This document shows, piece after piece, positions 1 to 7,612 of a stretch of 64,000 bases of DNA (the first letter of the stretch is position 1; each line of letters opens with the position of its first letter). Source of the stretch: Candidatus Saccharibacteria bacterium UBA6209 (GTDB taxonomy: Bacteria > Patescibacteriota > Saccharimonadia > Saccharimonadales > Saccharimonadaceae); assembly GCA_002421965.1 (NCBI GenBank), contig DISN01000014.1, positions 17,403 through 81,402 of the forward strand. The letters run 5' to 3'. Under the pieces are notes generated by a model, which did no database searches, was not told the origin of the DNA, and saw only the letters and a list, made by a program, of their open reading frames with translations. Position numbers and translations under genes: made by a program.

Positions 1-49
1 CAGCGATTGACAACTCTGAACTAGAAGACACCCAAGTGCTCACAAATAC

Positions 50-58
50 TGCTATAAT
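50..58 (+). promoter_or_regulatory. extended -10 promoter
   Basis: TGC followed by TATAAT (53-58), 11 nt before the ATG at 70. There is no -35 box at the usual spacing. The TTGACA at 7-12 is 40 nt away, so it is not a partner. The predicted transcript has only a few leader bases. Confidence 0.5.
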
Positions 59-69
59 GATTAATATCT

Positions 70-885
70 ATGTATTCTGGTACAACACTACGCAATAAAT
101 CAGGGCGCCTAATGGGCGTGCATCAAAAAATCGATCGAGTTGCCAGGAAGCATGTCAGCAAATTCCCCGATTATGAAGATCGCTTTCCTAGCATAAAAAC
201 AATTTTGCAATTTGAGGGCAAAAACGGACCCGATGGAATTAAGCGAAAAAGTCCAAGCATTGACGAGCCTTGGCACTTTATTGATCCAACAAATATCGAA
301 AACTCACCGTTAATTACCGTAATTGAGCAGCACTTAAGCAATCTAACCGCCGCCCTTACTAGCAAAAACACCGAGAGGGCCGCCTTTGAGGCTGCCTGGC
401 TGTCTCATGCAATTACCGATGGACTGACGCCAGCGCACCATTATCCACTAGAAGAAAAGCTCCGTGAGCTTCGCGGTGGCGAAGGCAACGAGACCCGAAC
501 ATCAGTACTCAAGAAAAACCTTATGAAGGGCGATACTAAGATTGAAGCTATCAAGAATAACTGGCGCTACTGGGGCGCCAAGGGCGCCATGACAACGCAT
601 ATGGCGTTTGAAAGCGGCATAGCTAGCGTAATCGCCCATCAGCGCTTTAACTCATCTCTCCCAAGCGAAGAGCAGCTTAATGCATGCCTAAGTCGGGGGT
701 TTTGTGAAATATTTAAGGATGCTGTTAGTGAGATCGACAATTTGAGTATGTACGATAGGTTTCAAAAGGGCGGCTGGACTACAACTCTAGCCAAGCAAAC
801 TAATCAAATCTTAATGCCAACTATTATTCGCACCGTAGCCCTCGCCTGGCTGAGCGCACTAGATAAATCACGGGGCTCCAAATGA
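70..885 (+). CDS. S1/P1-nuclease / zinc phospholipase C-like protein
   Basis: 271 aa. The sequence shows H18 near the N terminus, a W68-H69-F-I-D72 motif, and H113-x3-D117-x3-P121-x-H123. S1/P1 nucleases and zinc-dependent phospholipase C use a similar set of His/Asp residues (HxxxDxxxPxH) to bind three zinc ions. This suggests a helical metal-dependent phosphodiesterase fold, which is inference from motifs only. No signal peptide is evident, which is unusual for that superfamily. The gene overlaps rsmD by 4 nt (ATGA), so the two are probably co-transcribed. The start at 70 sits just after a -10 box. A second ATG at 112 is possible but has no ribosome site. The exact substrate is unknown. Confidence 0.6.
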   Translation: MYSGTTLRNKSGRLMGVHQKIDRVARKHVSKFPDYEDRFPSIKTILQFEGKNGPDGIKRKSPSIDEPWHFIDPTNIENSPLITVIEQHLSNLTAALTSKNTERAAFEAAWLSHAITDGLTPAHHYPLEEKLRELRGGEGNETRTSVLKKNLMKGDTKIEAIKNNWRYWGAKGAMTTHMAFESGIASVIAHQRFNSSLPSEEQLNACLSRGFCEIFKDAVSEIDNLSMYDRFQKGGWTTTLAKQTNQILMPTIIRTVALAWLSALDKSRGSK

Positions 886-1427
886 GTCGAGTCAGACTAG
901 TGTCAGGTAAATTTGGCGGACGGTTTATAGCGACACCACCCGGCAACTCAACACACCCGATGAGCGAACGCGCCAGGTCGGCCATTTTCAACATGCTGGG
1001 CGGTGAGGTTATTGACGCCGAGGTTTTGGACGCCTTTGCTGGAAGCGGTGCTGTTGGGCTAGAAGCACTAAGCCGCGGCGCAGGTCACGCAACCTTTATC
1101 GAAAAACACCGAGTTGCCAGCAAAATTATTTCCGAAAATATAAACCTGCTAGGAGTCGGCAGCAGCTCTAAGGTTATCGCCACATCAGTCAATAACTGGC
1201 TCGAGACAGCCGACAGTCTCAAATTCGATATTATTTTTGCCGATCCACCGTATCACAATGAACAGTTATCCACAGTTAAAAAGCTTATGGGGCTACTCAA
1301 AGTGGGTGGATGTATGATATTATCTAATTCAGGTAGGGGTGGTATATTGGAAGAAACGGGAATTGTTGTGGTGGACAATCGTAGTTACTCAAATGCGTAT
1401 ATCACCCTCTACCGCCGAGATAGCTAA
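882..1427 (+). CDS. rsmD: 16S rRNA (guanine-N2)-methyltransferase RsmD
   Basis: 181 aa, normal length for RsmD, which methylates guanine 966 of 16S rRNA in the assembled 30S subunit. The N terminus has the family's R-x-x-x-G-K-F-G-G-R pattern and a PMSERARSAIFNML stretch near residues 26-39. The SAM-binding motif DAFAGSGAVGLEALSRGA is at 50-67, and the catalytic DPPY at 121-124. The start overlaps the preceding stop by 4 nt, implying translational coupling. A palindromic terminator follows at 1451. Confidence 0.93.
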   Translation: MSRVRLVSGKFGGRFIATPPGNSTHPMSERARSAIFNMLGGEVIDAEVLDAFAGSGAVGLEALSRGAGHATFIEKHRVASKIISENINLLGVGSSSKVIATSVNNWLETADSLKFDIIFADPPYHNEQLSTVKKLMGLLKVGGCMILSNSGRGGILEETGIVVVDNRSYSNAYITLYRRDS

Positions 1428-1450
1428 TCTTTAATTTATCATGTATCTAA

Positions 1451-1480
1451 AACTGGCCAGCTGGCCAGTTCTTTTATTTA
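1451..1480 (+). terminator. intrinsic terminator after rsmD
   Basis: AACTGGCC and GGCCAGTT form a self-complementary stem (1451-1470) followed by a T-rich tract CTTTTATTTA. Confidence 0.8.
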
Positions 1481-1498
1481 TACGGTGCCTCTACTATG

Positions 1499-3085
1499 CT
1501 AGACCATCAAGAGCAGCGCCTCATGCGCGCCCAGATCTATCCCTGTGGTTTTTTGCTCGAAGCTAACCAGCCTTGAAGTCGACGCTACGACCCTGGCCTG
1601 CTCTGGTAGCGAAATTCGCTGCGGACTATCTGCATAATTAACGACCACATATGCCCTAGCGCCATCCAACTCGCGCTTAAATGCTAGTACATACCCGCTG
1701 CATACATCAAGCGGCTCAAAACTACCAAATCGCAGTACGGGCAACTGAGAGCGCAAATGCAGTAATCTTCGGTGCATACTCAACAGCGAATTATCATGAG
1801 ACGACTGCGCCATCACATTTGCCCATTCCTTGTTTTTATGAACCGGCAGCCATGGCGAATTATCGGAAAATCCGGCAAACTGTGAATCATCCCACTGCAT
1901 TGGAGTACGCTCCAGGTCTCGACTATCAAATTTTGTGTTGCTTGGACTAAAAGTGTCTTGGATCTGACTCTCAGACAAATCTCCGTTTTCCATACCGATT
2001 TCGTCACCATAATAAACGACACTAATGCCGGGGGTCATTAAGTTTTGAAAACTCAGGGCCCTAGCTTTCTCGTAGCCCAGCCTCGAGGCAATTCGCGGCT
2101 GATCATGATTGCCTATGCAGAAAAAAGGAATACTAGAAGACTCGCCGTCTAAGTATGCCTTCATCGACCATAGTGTGTCGCTAGCGTGCCATCTGTCGTG
2201 TCGGTACTCCATGTAGAACGCAGATGTATCGGAGCTTATCTTGCGAACCCGGCTATATTGATCATAGATATCACCAAGTTGCTCATCTGGATAGAACTCA
2301 AAAACCATATAACGGTCTTCATATTCTTGATTAACCGAAGCCAACTCCGAAAGGTAGTTGTCAAAATTTGGACCATACTTACAACGATTGTGCACGTATG
2401 AACCGTACTGCTCCAAGTCTTCGTGATAATCTGGATTGATTGGATCATCAGACAGCTCTGGGTCCTTGGATATGCCCCAGATTGCATCGACTCTAAGTCC
2501 GTCGACTCCACGATCATACCAAAAACGAACAACGTCTTTCATCTGTTCGCGAACCTCTGGGTTATCCCAATTCAAGTCTGGCTGAGTTGGCAAAAATGAA
2601 TGCAAATAATACTGACCAGTCTGCTCATCATACGTCCAGGACCTGCCAGCAGCTAAACTACGCCAATTATTTGGCGCACCACCATCCTCTGCTGGATCAC
2701 GCCATACATAATAATCTCGTTTTGGATTGTCACGTGAGCTTCTCGACTCAGCAAACCATGCGTGCTGATCTGAGGTATGGCAAGGCACCAAGTCAATCAT
2801 AATCTTGATGTCGTAACTATGGGCTTCCGCTATGAGCTCATCAAAATCAGCCATACTGCCAAAAGATGGATCAATCTCACGGTAATTTGAGACATCGTAG
2901 CCAAAATCAGTCATTGGCGAAGTAAAAAATGGAGAAATCCACACCGACTCAACGCCAAGCCAAGACAGATAGCCAATACGACTTGTTATTCCCTTAAGAT
3001 CACCGACTCCATCTCTGTTGGTATCCTGAAAACTTCTTGGATAAATCTGATAAAGAGACCCTACGTCCCGCCACGTTTTTGTCAT
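1499..3085 (-). CDS. GH13 alpha-glucosidase (oligo-1,6-glucosidase / trehalose-synthase group)
   Basis: 528 aa glycoside hydrolase family 13 enzyme hydrolysing or transferring alpha-glucosides. The (beta/alpha)8 barrel motifs are all visible: the conserved histidine H103 in DLVPCHTSDQH, nucleophile D200 in GLRVDA, acid/base E263 in VFEFYPDE, and N326-H327-D328. A short C-terminal beta domain follows. There is no signal peptide, so it probably acts in the cytoplasm on imported oligosaccharides. The Asn usual before the conserved His (NHxSD) is Cys here. It stands alone, transcribed away from tRNA-Gly. The start is supported by a TATACT box ending 6 nt upstream. The exact substrate (maltose, isomaltose, sucrose or trehalose) cannot be read from sequence alone. 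Confidence 0.85.
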   Translation of the reverse strand: MTKTWRDVGSLYQIYPRSFQDTNRDGVGDLKGITSRIGYLSWLGVESVWISPFFTSPMTDFGYDVSNYREIDPSFGSMADFDELIAEAHSYDIKIMIDLVPCHTSDQHAWFAESRSSRDNPKRDYYVWRDPAEDGGAPNNWRSLAAGRSWTYDEQTGQYYLHSFLPTQPDLNWDNPEVREQMKDVVRFWYDRGVDGLRVDAIWGISKDPELSDDPINPDYHEDLEQYGSYVHNRCKYGPNFDNYLSELASVNQEYEDRYMVFEFYPDEQLGDIYDQYSRVRKISSDTSAFYMEYRHDRWHASDTLWSMKAYLDGESSSIPFFCIGNHDQPRIASRLGYEKARALSFQNLMTPGISVVYYGDEIGMENGDLSESQIQDTFSPSNTKFDSRDLERTPMQWDDSQFAGFSDNSPWLPVHKNKEWANVMAQSSHDNSLLSMHRRLLHLRSQLPVLRFGSFEPLDVCSGYVLAFKRELDGARAYVVVNYADSPQRISLPEQARVVASTSRLVSFEQKTTGIDLGAHEALLLMV

Positions 3086-3091
3086 AGTTTT

Positions 3092-3097
3092 AGTATA
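3092..3097 (-). promoter_or_regulatory. -10 box, leaderless start of GH13 gene
   Basis: TATACT on the minus strand ends 6 nt before the ATG at 3085, predicting transcription start at the start codon. Confidence 0.5.
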
Positions 3098-3251
3098 GGC
3101 GACAACACAGTAAAATGCTAGTGTCTAGCCGTCAATAAACTATGCTTCGATACGATGTTCTTATCGATAGTCGCCTCACGATAACTGTCCATGAGCGTAT
3201 CGGAGATTTCACGGCATAGATTGTTTGGCCTAACACCATAGATACTGAGTC

Positions 3252-3280
3252 TTGCAGTGAAATAAATGTTTTGCTATAAT
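3252..3280 (+). promoter_or_regulatory. promoter of tRNA-Gly
   Basis: TTGCAG (3252-3257), 17 nt spacer, TATAAT (3275-3280) with TGC before it. It lies 13 nt upstream of the tRNA 5' end. Confidence 0.75.
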
Positions 3281-3293
3281 AATCACCAGACTT

Positions 3294-3369
3294 GCGGGTT
3301 TAGCTCAGTTGTTAGAGCGCTTCCTTGCCATGGAAGAGGCCAGGAGTTAGAGTCTCCTAACCCGCACCA
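3294..3369 (+). tRNA. tRNA-Gly (anticodon GCC)
   Basis: 76 nt cloverleaf with CCA encoded. Acceptor GCGGGTT pairs with AACCCGC. The anticodon stem CTTCC/GGAAG encloses loop TTGCCAT, giving anticodon GCC. The T stem is AGGAG/CTCCT with loop TTAGAGT, not TTCRANY, and the D loop AGTTGTTA has T in place of G19. Positions 19 and 56 are thus T and A, replacing the near-universal G19-C56 pair with a potential U19-A56 pair. Its last 23 bases recur at 4863-4885. Confidence 0.95.
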
Positions 3370-3380
3370 GATTAGACTTT

Positions 3381-3404
3381 AAGGACACTTCGGTGTCCTT
3401 TTCT
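3381..3404 (+). terminator. intrinsic terminator with UUCG tetraloop
   Basis: AAGGACAC-TTCG-GTGTCCTT followed by TTCT, immediately after tRNA-Gly and inside the putative insert. Confidence 0.8.
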
Positions 3405-3927
3405 ATACTCTGACCTCTGAAAATAGCACTAATTTCATTGGTGTAAACATTTTTATTTTTATCGACAAAAATTTCGGCTGGAAAAACTAATTGTTTACAC
3501 CTTTTCATATCTTCCGCTGTTAGCTCGAAGAAACGGCTACCTTTTATGGACAAGACGTTTGACGAGGCTATGGCAAAGCGTGGGTTTACGAATACCAGCG
3601 TACGCAATGAGCAACGGCGATAGCCAACAATAAATAGCCTATAACTTTGCTAACAATTATTGCCCCTGTTATGGGGCATTTTTGTTGGCTAATAGCGTGA
3701 AATTGTCGGGCAAAGATATAACAACACGCTTTTGTTGTAGTTGTGATTAAACAACCACCACTGTTGCGGTTATTATTTTCACTGTTGTAGTTGGGCAATG
3801 TTATAAAACGAAAAAATAACGTCCACGATAATTTAGGCAGTTAGTTCGTTTACAAACTTTTCTAAAACAGGTAGTTTAATGGGTAGGGGGTGGTTGTACG
3901 CCTCGAGTAAGTGTATAGTTGGTGTAT
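3405..3927. other. non-coding or decayed stretch of the tRNA-Gly insert
   Basis: I see no convincing gene here. Minus-strand 3347-3607 is open from a TTG codon but runs through the terminator and into the tRNA. A 25-codon plus-strand frame starts at 3546. The stretch holds a terminator hairpin at 3661 and several GTTG/CAAC-rich inverted repeats, and it looks like degraded coding DNA. Confidence 0.4.
3661..3683 (+). terminator. intrinsic terminator
   Basis: TGCCCC-TGTTAT-GGGGCA followed by TTTTT. An outer inverted repeat, GCCAACAA (3623-3630) with TTGTTGGC (3682-3689), encloses it. Confidence 0.7.
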
Positions 3928-4596
3928 ATGAGTGAGACGGTTGACCCAATTAGCTATTACGATAGCATTGCTGAAACTTTTGCTAAACAAGCGAGTGACA
4001 AGAATGCTAACTTGTTTGAGTATGACGGGAATATGCCATCTCTACTCAAACTAAGTGACCAGATAAGTGGCAACGTACTCGACTATGGTTGTGGCGCTGG
4101 CAATTTTACAGATATGTTTAGTCGAGACGACAGGTTTGTTGATGGGTGTGATACCTCGCCACACCTAGTTGATATTGCCCGTGAGCATTATCCTGCAATA
4201 AACTTCTACAATGCAAGTAAGGACGGAAGCGTTGGCTTAGATAAGGAGTATGACCTTATTGTAGCGAAGCTGGTATTTCACTATGTCGCAAACCTTGACG
4301 CTACTCTTGCAAGCCTAAGCGATAATTTGCGTATTGGCGGTCACCTCCTTTTCTCAGTTCCACATCCAGATAAGACACAAAAGCATTTTAGCTCTGAGAT
4401 TGACGAGGGTACTTATGTTGATGAGGTAGGGCAATTTGGATTAACGCTACCAATGGTTCATCGCTCGCTGGGACGACTTAGTACACTCCTTGCAAATAAT
4501 GACTTTTCAATCGTTAAAACAGATATCGTCTACGATAAGCAAGTTCCTAAGCGTCTCAACGTACTTGCTGTTAGACAACTTAATAAGAACGTGTAA
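3928..4596 (+). CDS. class I SAM-dependent methyltransferase
   Basis: 222 aa with a Rossmann-type methyltransferase fold. The SAM-binding motif I VLDYGCGAGN is at residues 50-59. An acidic motif II (GCDTSP), the FDLIVAKLV-like motif IV region (YDLIVAKLVFHY) and a C-terminal beta region follow. The N terminus (DPISYYDSIAETF) resembles Methyltransf_11/25 small-molecule methyltransferases of the ubiquinone/menaquinone type, but the substrate cannot be assigned. The ATG at 3928 is preferred over the upstream TTG at 3919 because a TATAGT box ends 8 nt before it. It is the only intact gene of the tRNA-Gly insert. Confidence 0.75.
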   Translation: MSETVDPISYYDSIAETFAKQASDKNANLFEYDGNMPSLLKLSDQISGNVLDYGCGAGNFTDMFSRDDRFVDGCDTSPHLVDIAREHYPAINFYNASKDGSVGLDKEYDLIVAKLVFHYVANLDATLASLSDNLRIGGHLLFSVPHPDKTQKHFSSEIDEGTYVDEVGQFGLTLPMVHRSLGRLSTLLANNDFSIVKTDIVYDKQVPKRLNVLAVRQLNKNV

Positions 4597-4742
4597 GTCT
4601 ATGGCGGTACTATCTTACTCTTGCACTGGTTATACGGAACGGCTAAAATCTCACGCCATCTTTGCACTTCCGACCTCAGTTTAAAGTAGTGGTCGGTGTC
4701 GGTTTGGTGTAAAAGCTTTTGGGGTGACAGCACCAATGAAAC

Positions 4743-4767
4743 AGTCTCGGTTTATCCGGGACTTTTT
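4743..4767 (+). terminator. intrinsic terminator
   Basis: AGTCTCGG-TTTAT-CCGGGACT (one G:U pair) followed by TTTT, downstream of the methyltransferase. Confidence 0.65.
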
Positions 4768-4862
4768 CAATGGTATGTTTTGAACCTCTTAACTCCTGGC
4801 CTGGGCAAGAAGATAATATCCAGGAACAGCCCTTGCGCCAGCCTTCTGGGTGGGTCAAGAGC

Positions 4863-4885
4863 TTAGAGTCTCCTAACTCGCACCA
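4863..4885 (+). repeat. att-like direct repeat of the tRNA-Gly 3' end
   Basis: 23 bases identical to 3347-3369 except one C-to-T change. They include T-loop, acceptor strand and CCA. The upstream bases also resemble the tRNA T stem but diverge. Interpreted as the distal attachment site of an insertion. Confidence 0.75.
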
Positions 4886-4893
4886 ATACAAAT

Positions 4894-4920
4894 ATCAGAC
4901 ACTAAGTCTGATTTTTTATT
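4894..4920 (+). terminator. intrinsic terminator, probably original to tRNA-Gly
   Basis: ATCAGAC-ACTAA-GTCTGAT followed by TTTTTATT, placed 8 nt after the repeated CCA end, as expected for the tRNA's native terminator before the insertion. Confidence 0.75.
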
Positions 4921-4959
4921 TAACCGTATTTCCACCAGATGAATCGTTTTGTTAATTTA

Positions 4960-4989
4960 AAATCGCCAGGCTCTTCTGCCTGGCGATTT
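4960..4989 (-). terminator. terminator hairpin of GlsB-family gene
   Basis: A 12-bp stem AAATCGCCAGGC / GCCTGGCGATTT, 6-nt loop, with A/T tracts on both sides. It lies 28 nt after the minus-strand stop at 5018. Confidence 0.7.
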
Positions 4990-5017
4990 AGTTTTAGTTC
5001 TACTACCAATATATGAT

Positions 5018-5269
5018 CTATGATCTCTTTAGTAGCTTCATTATCCAAATAAGGACTACTGCACCAAGTAGCGCAACCAAGAAGCTTCTTAGGTCAAACG
5101 CCATAACGTCACTTTGACCAATCAAGCTCATGATCCATCCACCGATAAAAGCACCGACAATACCGACGATGATATTCATCAGTATCCCTTGGCTACCGTC
5201 GGTCTTCATGATGAGCGAAGCTACCCAGCCCGCAAGACCACCTAGTATTATCCAACCTATGATACCCAT
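5018..5269 (-). CDS. GlsB/YeaQ/YmgE family stress-response membrane protein
   Basis: 83 aa, typical length for this small transglycosylase-associated (PF04226-like) family. It has three glycine-rich hydrophobic helices (about 3-20, 29-50 and 62-80) with the characteristic GGLAGWVASLIM, NIIVGIVGAFIGGW pattern. Members are inner-membrane proteins linked to general or acid stress; the biochemical role is unknown. An AAGAAGG ribosome site precedes the ATG, and a promoter lies at 5305-5333. Confidence 0.88.
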   Translation of the reverse strand: MGIIGWIILGGLAGWVASLIMKTDGSQGILMNIIVGIVGAFIGGWIMSLIGQSDVMAFDLRSFLVALLGAVVLIWIMKLLKRS

Positions 5270-5304
5270 ACTTACACCTTCTTGATTTAGTATTGGTATA
5301 TAGA

Positions 5305-5333
5305 ATTATAGCACCTTTATTGCTGACTGTCAG
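5305..5333 (-). promoter_or_regulatory. promoter of GlsB-family gene
   Basis: On the minus strand: CTGACA, 17 nt, TATAAT preceded by TGC. The resulting leader of about 30 nt carries a Shine-Dalgarno sequence. Confidence 0.7.
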
Positions 5334-6246
5334 CAAGTCTAATCAATTCAGCCTCGCGATCAATTCGCTTCGAACTAGGCTTGCGCGACCGTAACTGAGG
5401 CGAGCGATGATGTGACTTGGGCTGCGGCCGATCGTTTAGCGCTGATAGTTTAGCGACGGGCTTAACTGGGCTCCGATCTGTTTTTTGCGTCTTTACTACA
5501 GGCCGACGACTAGTCGGCTCCTGTTTTGGCGATTGCTTTTCTGCGGGAGCATCTTTTTTGACTAACTTAGCAAACATCATCTTGCCGGCATCGGTCTGAA
5601 GACTACGGATAATCTCGACCTCTTGAGTCTTGCCAATATGTTTTTTACCCTGCTCAACAACAACCATCGTACCATCACTCAAGTAGCCAACAGCTTGGTC
5701 ACTGGACTGGCCTTTCTGCGTCAGTTCAAGATGTATTGTATCACCTGGTAGATGAGTCATCCTTAGAGACTTTGCCAATTCGTTAATATTTAGGACCTTG
5801 ATACCTTCAACCTGAGCTACTTTATTTAGATTATAATCCAGTGTTAATATCGCACTGTTTGTCTCTTTAGCTAGGGCGATTAGACGGTCATCAACACCCT
5901 GTCGCACGGCTGTTTGATCCTGAAGTAAGGTAAAGTTTACGAACGGCTCATCTTGCAGCTGCTTAACTATATCCATCCCCATTCTGGCTCGCTCACGCTT
6001 GGCATGATCACCGCCGTCTGCCAGTAGCTGCAGCTCCGAGAGGACGCTCTTTGGCACAATGACTTGGCCTAGCAAAAACCCGGTCCTAGCAAGCTCAACC
6101 ACACGCCCATCCATTAAAACAGACGTGTCTACCAGCATTGATATCTGCTCAACCTGACGTCTCTTTTTGGGCCTAGCGAACCAGGCAACTTCCACCAATA
6201 TCAATAGCAACAGTGCTACTGAAAGATACTGTAAATAAATATTCAT
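5317..6246 (-). CDS. membrane-anchored PIN-TRAM protein (YacL-like)
   Basis: 309 aa. An N-terminal membrane helix (about 5-24) is followed by a PIN nuclease-fold domain with acidic residues D40, E71, D119/D120 and D137, then a TRAM RNA-binding domain (about 165-228). A basic, proline-rich tail (about 238-305) is probably disordered. The layout matches Bacillus YacL-type proteins but with a single N-terminal helix rather than four. PIN domains cut single-stranded RNA, and TRAM suggests structured RNA as the target. It lies 12 nt after radA on the same strand, a pairing also common in Gram-positives. Confidence 0.85.
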   Translation of the reverse strand: MNIYLQYLSVALLLLILVEVAWFARPKKRRQVEQISMLVDTSVLMDGRVVELARTGFLLGQVIVPKSVLSELQLLADGGDHAKRERARMGMDIVKQLQDEPFVNFTLLQDQTAVRQGVDDRLIALAKETNSAILTLDYNLNKVAQVEGIKVLNINELAKSLRMTHLPGDTIHLELTQKGQSSDQAVGYLSDGTMVVVEQGKKHIGKTQEVEIIRSLQTDAGKMMFAKLVKKDAPAEKQSPKQEPTSRRPVVKTQKTDRSPVKPVAKLSALNDRPQPKSHHRSPQLRSRKPSSKRIDREAELIRLADSQQ

Positions 6247-6258
6247 TTTTTCTCCTTG

Positions 6259-7611
6259 TTATTGTAAATAGTCGATAAGCGCTTGACGCATATCTGTTAC
6301 GCCTCGAATAAACGGGTCGCTCTTGTGGGCTTTTGGAGCGATAGCATAAGTAAATCCAAGCTTCTTAGCCTCCTTAACACGATGATGCCAGCCAGCGGCT
6401 GAACGAATCTCACCGCCCAGACCAACTTCGCCAAAAACCACCGCTTCGTCACTTAGTTTTTTGCCAGCACTAGCACTTGCAATCGCCATGGCAACTGCGA
6501 GATCTGCAGCTGGATCACTCAGTTTTAACCCTCCCACGACGTTGATAAAAATATCTTTATCGGATAATTTCAATTTAGTACGCTTTTCTAGTACTGCTAT
6601 GAGCAAGTTTAACCTATTTAGGTCAAAACCGCTAGCCGTACGCTTCGGATAACCAAAACTAGTCGGATTTACCAGTGCCTGAATCTCCACCAGTAGCGGC
6701 CTTGCGCCCTCAAGTGTCGCCAGGACAATCGAGCCATCAAGATTTTGACGCTCCTCGAGCAAACTAGCCGATGGATTATCTACAATCTTAAGCCCTTCGT
6801 CCGACATCTCAAAGATCGCCGCCTCATTAGTCGAACCGTAGCGATTTTTTTGGGCCCTTACAATCCGAAAACCACCATATCGATCGCCCTCAAAGCTCAA
6901 CACAACATCAACCAGGTGCTCAAGCACCTTGGGACCAGCTATTGACCCTTCTTTGGTAACATGACCCACTAGTACAACTGCAGTATTCGTCGACTTTGCA
7001 GCACGAATTATTACATTGCTCGAGTTCGTTATCTGGCTGACGGTACCGGGAGCTGAACTAATCTCGTTTAGCGACAATGTCTGGATTGAGTCAACAATAA
7101 CCAAATCATACTTGCTGGTTCTAATTGTTGCTGCGATATCTTCGGCGCTATTGCTAGTCGCCAGCTGAAGCTTGTCATCAGACTTAGCGCGTAGTCGCTT
7201 TGTTCTCTCGCTAATCTGCTCAATCGACTCCTCGCCGCTTACATACAGCACTCGGCTACTGGCTGCCGTGGTGGCCGCGATCTGAGTAAGCAAGGTGCTC
7301 TTACCAATACCCGGTTGCCCAGCCAAAAGGACCACTCCTCCCGGCAAGAAACCACCGCCCAGAACAATATCAAGATCTGATATCTCGGTGCGCAACCGCT
7401 TTACCTGAGTCTTGCCCGATGACGAGCCGACAGCCGAAGGAATCAGGGCTTTGCCTGAATTAGCGCTCTTAGCCACGACAGAGGAACCAGCCGACTCTAC
7501 GACCTGTTCAGTAAAAGTATTCCATTCGCCACACTCCTCACATCGTCCCGCCCATTTTGACGTTGTATAGCCGCATTGACTACAGACATACTGACTCTTA
7601 CTTTTCGCCAT
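6259..7611 (-). CDS. radA: DNA repair protein RadA
   Basis: 450 aa, usual length. A C4 zinc finger (C10, C13, C24, C27) opens the protein. The RecA-like ATPase has Walker A GQPGIGKST at 98-106 and the RadA-specific KNRYG motif at 255-259. A Lon-protease-like C-terminal domain (about 285-450) lacks proteolytic function in this family. RadA drives branch migration during recombination and helps process stalled forks and natural-transformation intermediates. It is one nucleotide downstream of the HExxH gene in the clpC-led minus-strand cluster. Confidence 0.95.
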   Translation of the reverse strand: MAKSKSQYVCSQCGYTTSKWAGRCEECGEWNTFTEQVVESAGSSVVAKSANSGKALIPSAVGSSSGKTQVKRLRTEISDLDIVLGGGFLPGGVVLLAGQPGIGKSTLLTQIAATTAASSRVLYVSGEESIEQISERTKRLRAKSDDKLQLATSNSAEDIAATIRTSKYDLVIVDSIQTLSLNEISSAPGTVSQITNSSNVIIRAAKSTNTAVVLVGHVTKEGSIAGPKVLEHLVDVVLSFEGDRYGGFRIVRAQKNRYGSTNEAAIFEMSDEGLKIVDNPSASLLEERQNLDGSIVLATLEGARPLLVEIQALVNPTSFGYPKRTASGFDLNRLNLLIAVLEKRTKLKLSDKDIFINVVGGLKLSDPAADLAVAMAIASASAGKKLSDEAVVFGEVGLGGEIRSAAGWHHRVKEAKKLGFTYAIAPKAHKSDPFIRGVTDMRQALIDYLQ

Positions 7612-7612
7612 A

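Larger units (their letters stand above)
3370..4885. mobile_element. small tRNA-Gly-associated insert (putative island)
   Basis: The 23-base tRNA 3' end (3347-3369) is repeated directly at 4863-4885 with one mismatch. This is the signature left by integration at a tRNA gene. The intervening 1.5 kb has its own terminators and one clear gene (a methyltransferase). A strong terminator right after the second repeat is probably the tRNA's original one. No integrase is present, so this would be a decayed or mobilised element. Confidence 0.55.
4597..5017. other. intergenic region with three hairpins
   Basis: No credible gene. It holds a terminator at 4743, the repeated tRNA-Gly 3' end at 4863, a second terminator at 4894 and a third hairpin at 4960 serving the minus-strand gene at 5018. 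Confidence 0.6.

Noticed and set aside
7..12. TTGACA as -35 box for the first gene
   Set aside because: 40 nt from the TATAAT, far outside workable spacing.
3347..3607. 86-codon minus-strand frame overlapping tRNA-Gly
   Set aside because: Starts at TTG and reads through the terminator and the tRNA; the C-terminal part is encoded by RNA-gene sequence. At best a remnant.
4676..4955. Short open frames on both strands around the repeated tRNA-Gly 3' end
   Set aside because: Overlap terminators and the att-like repeat, with no start context.
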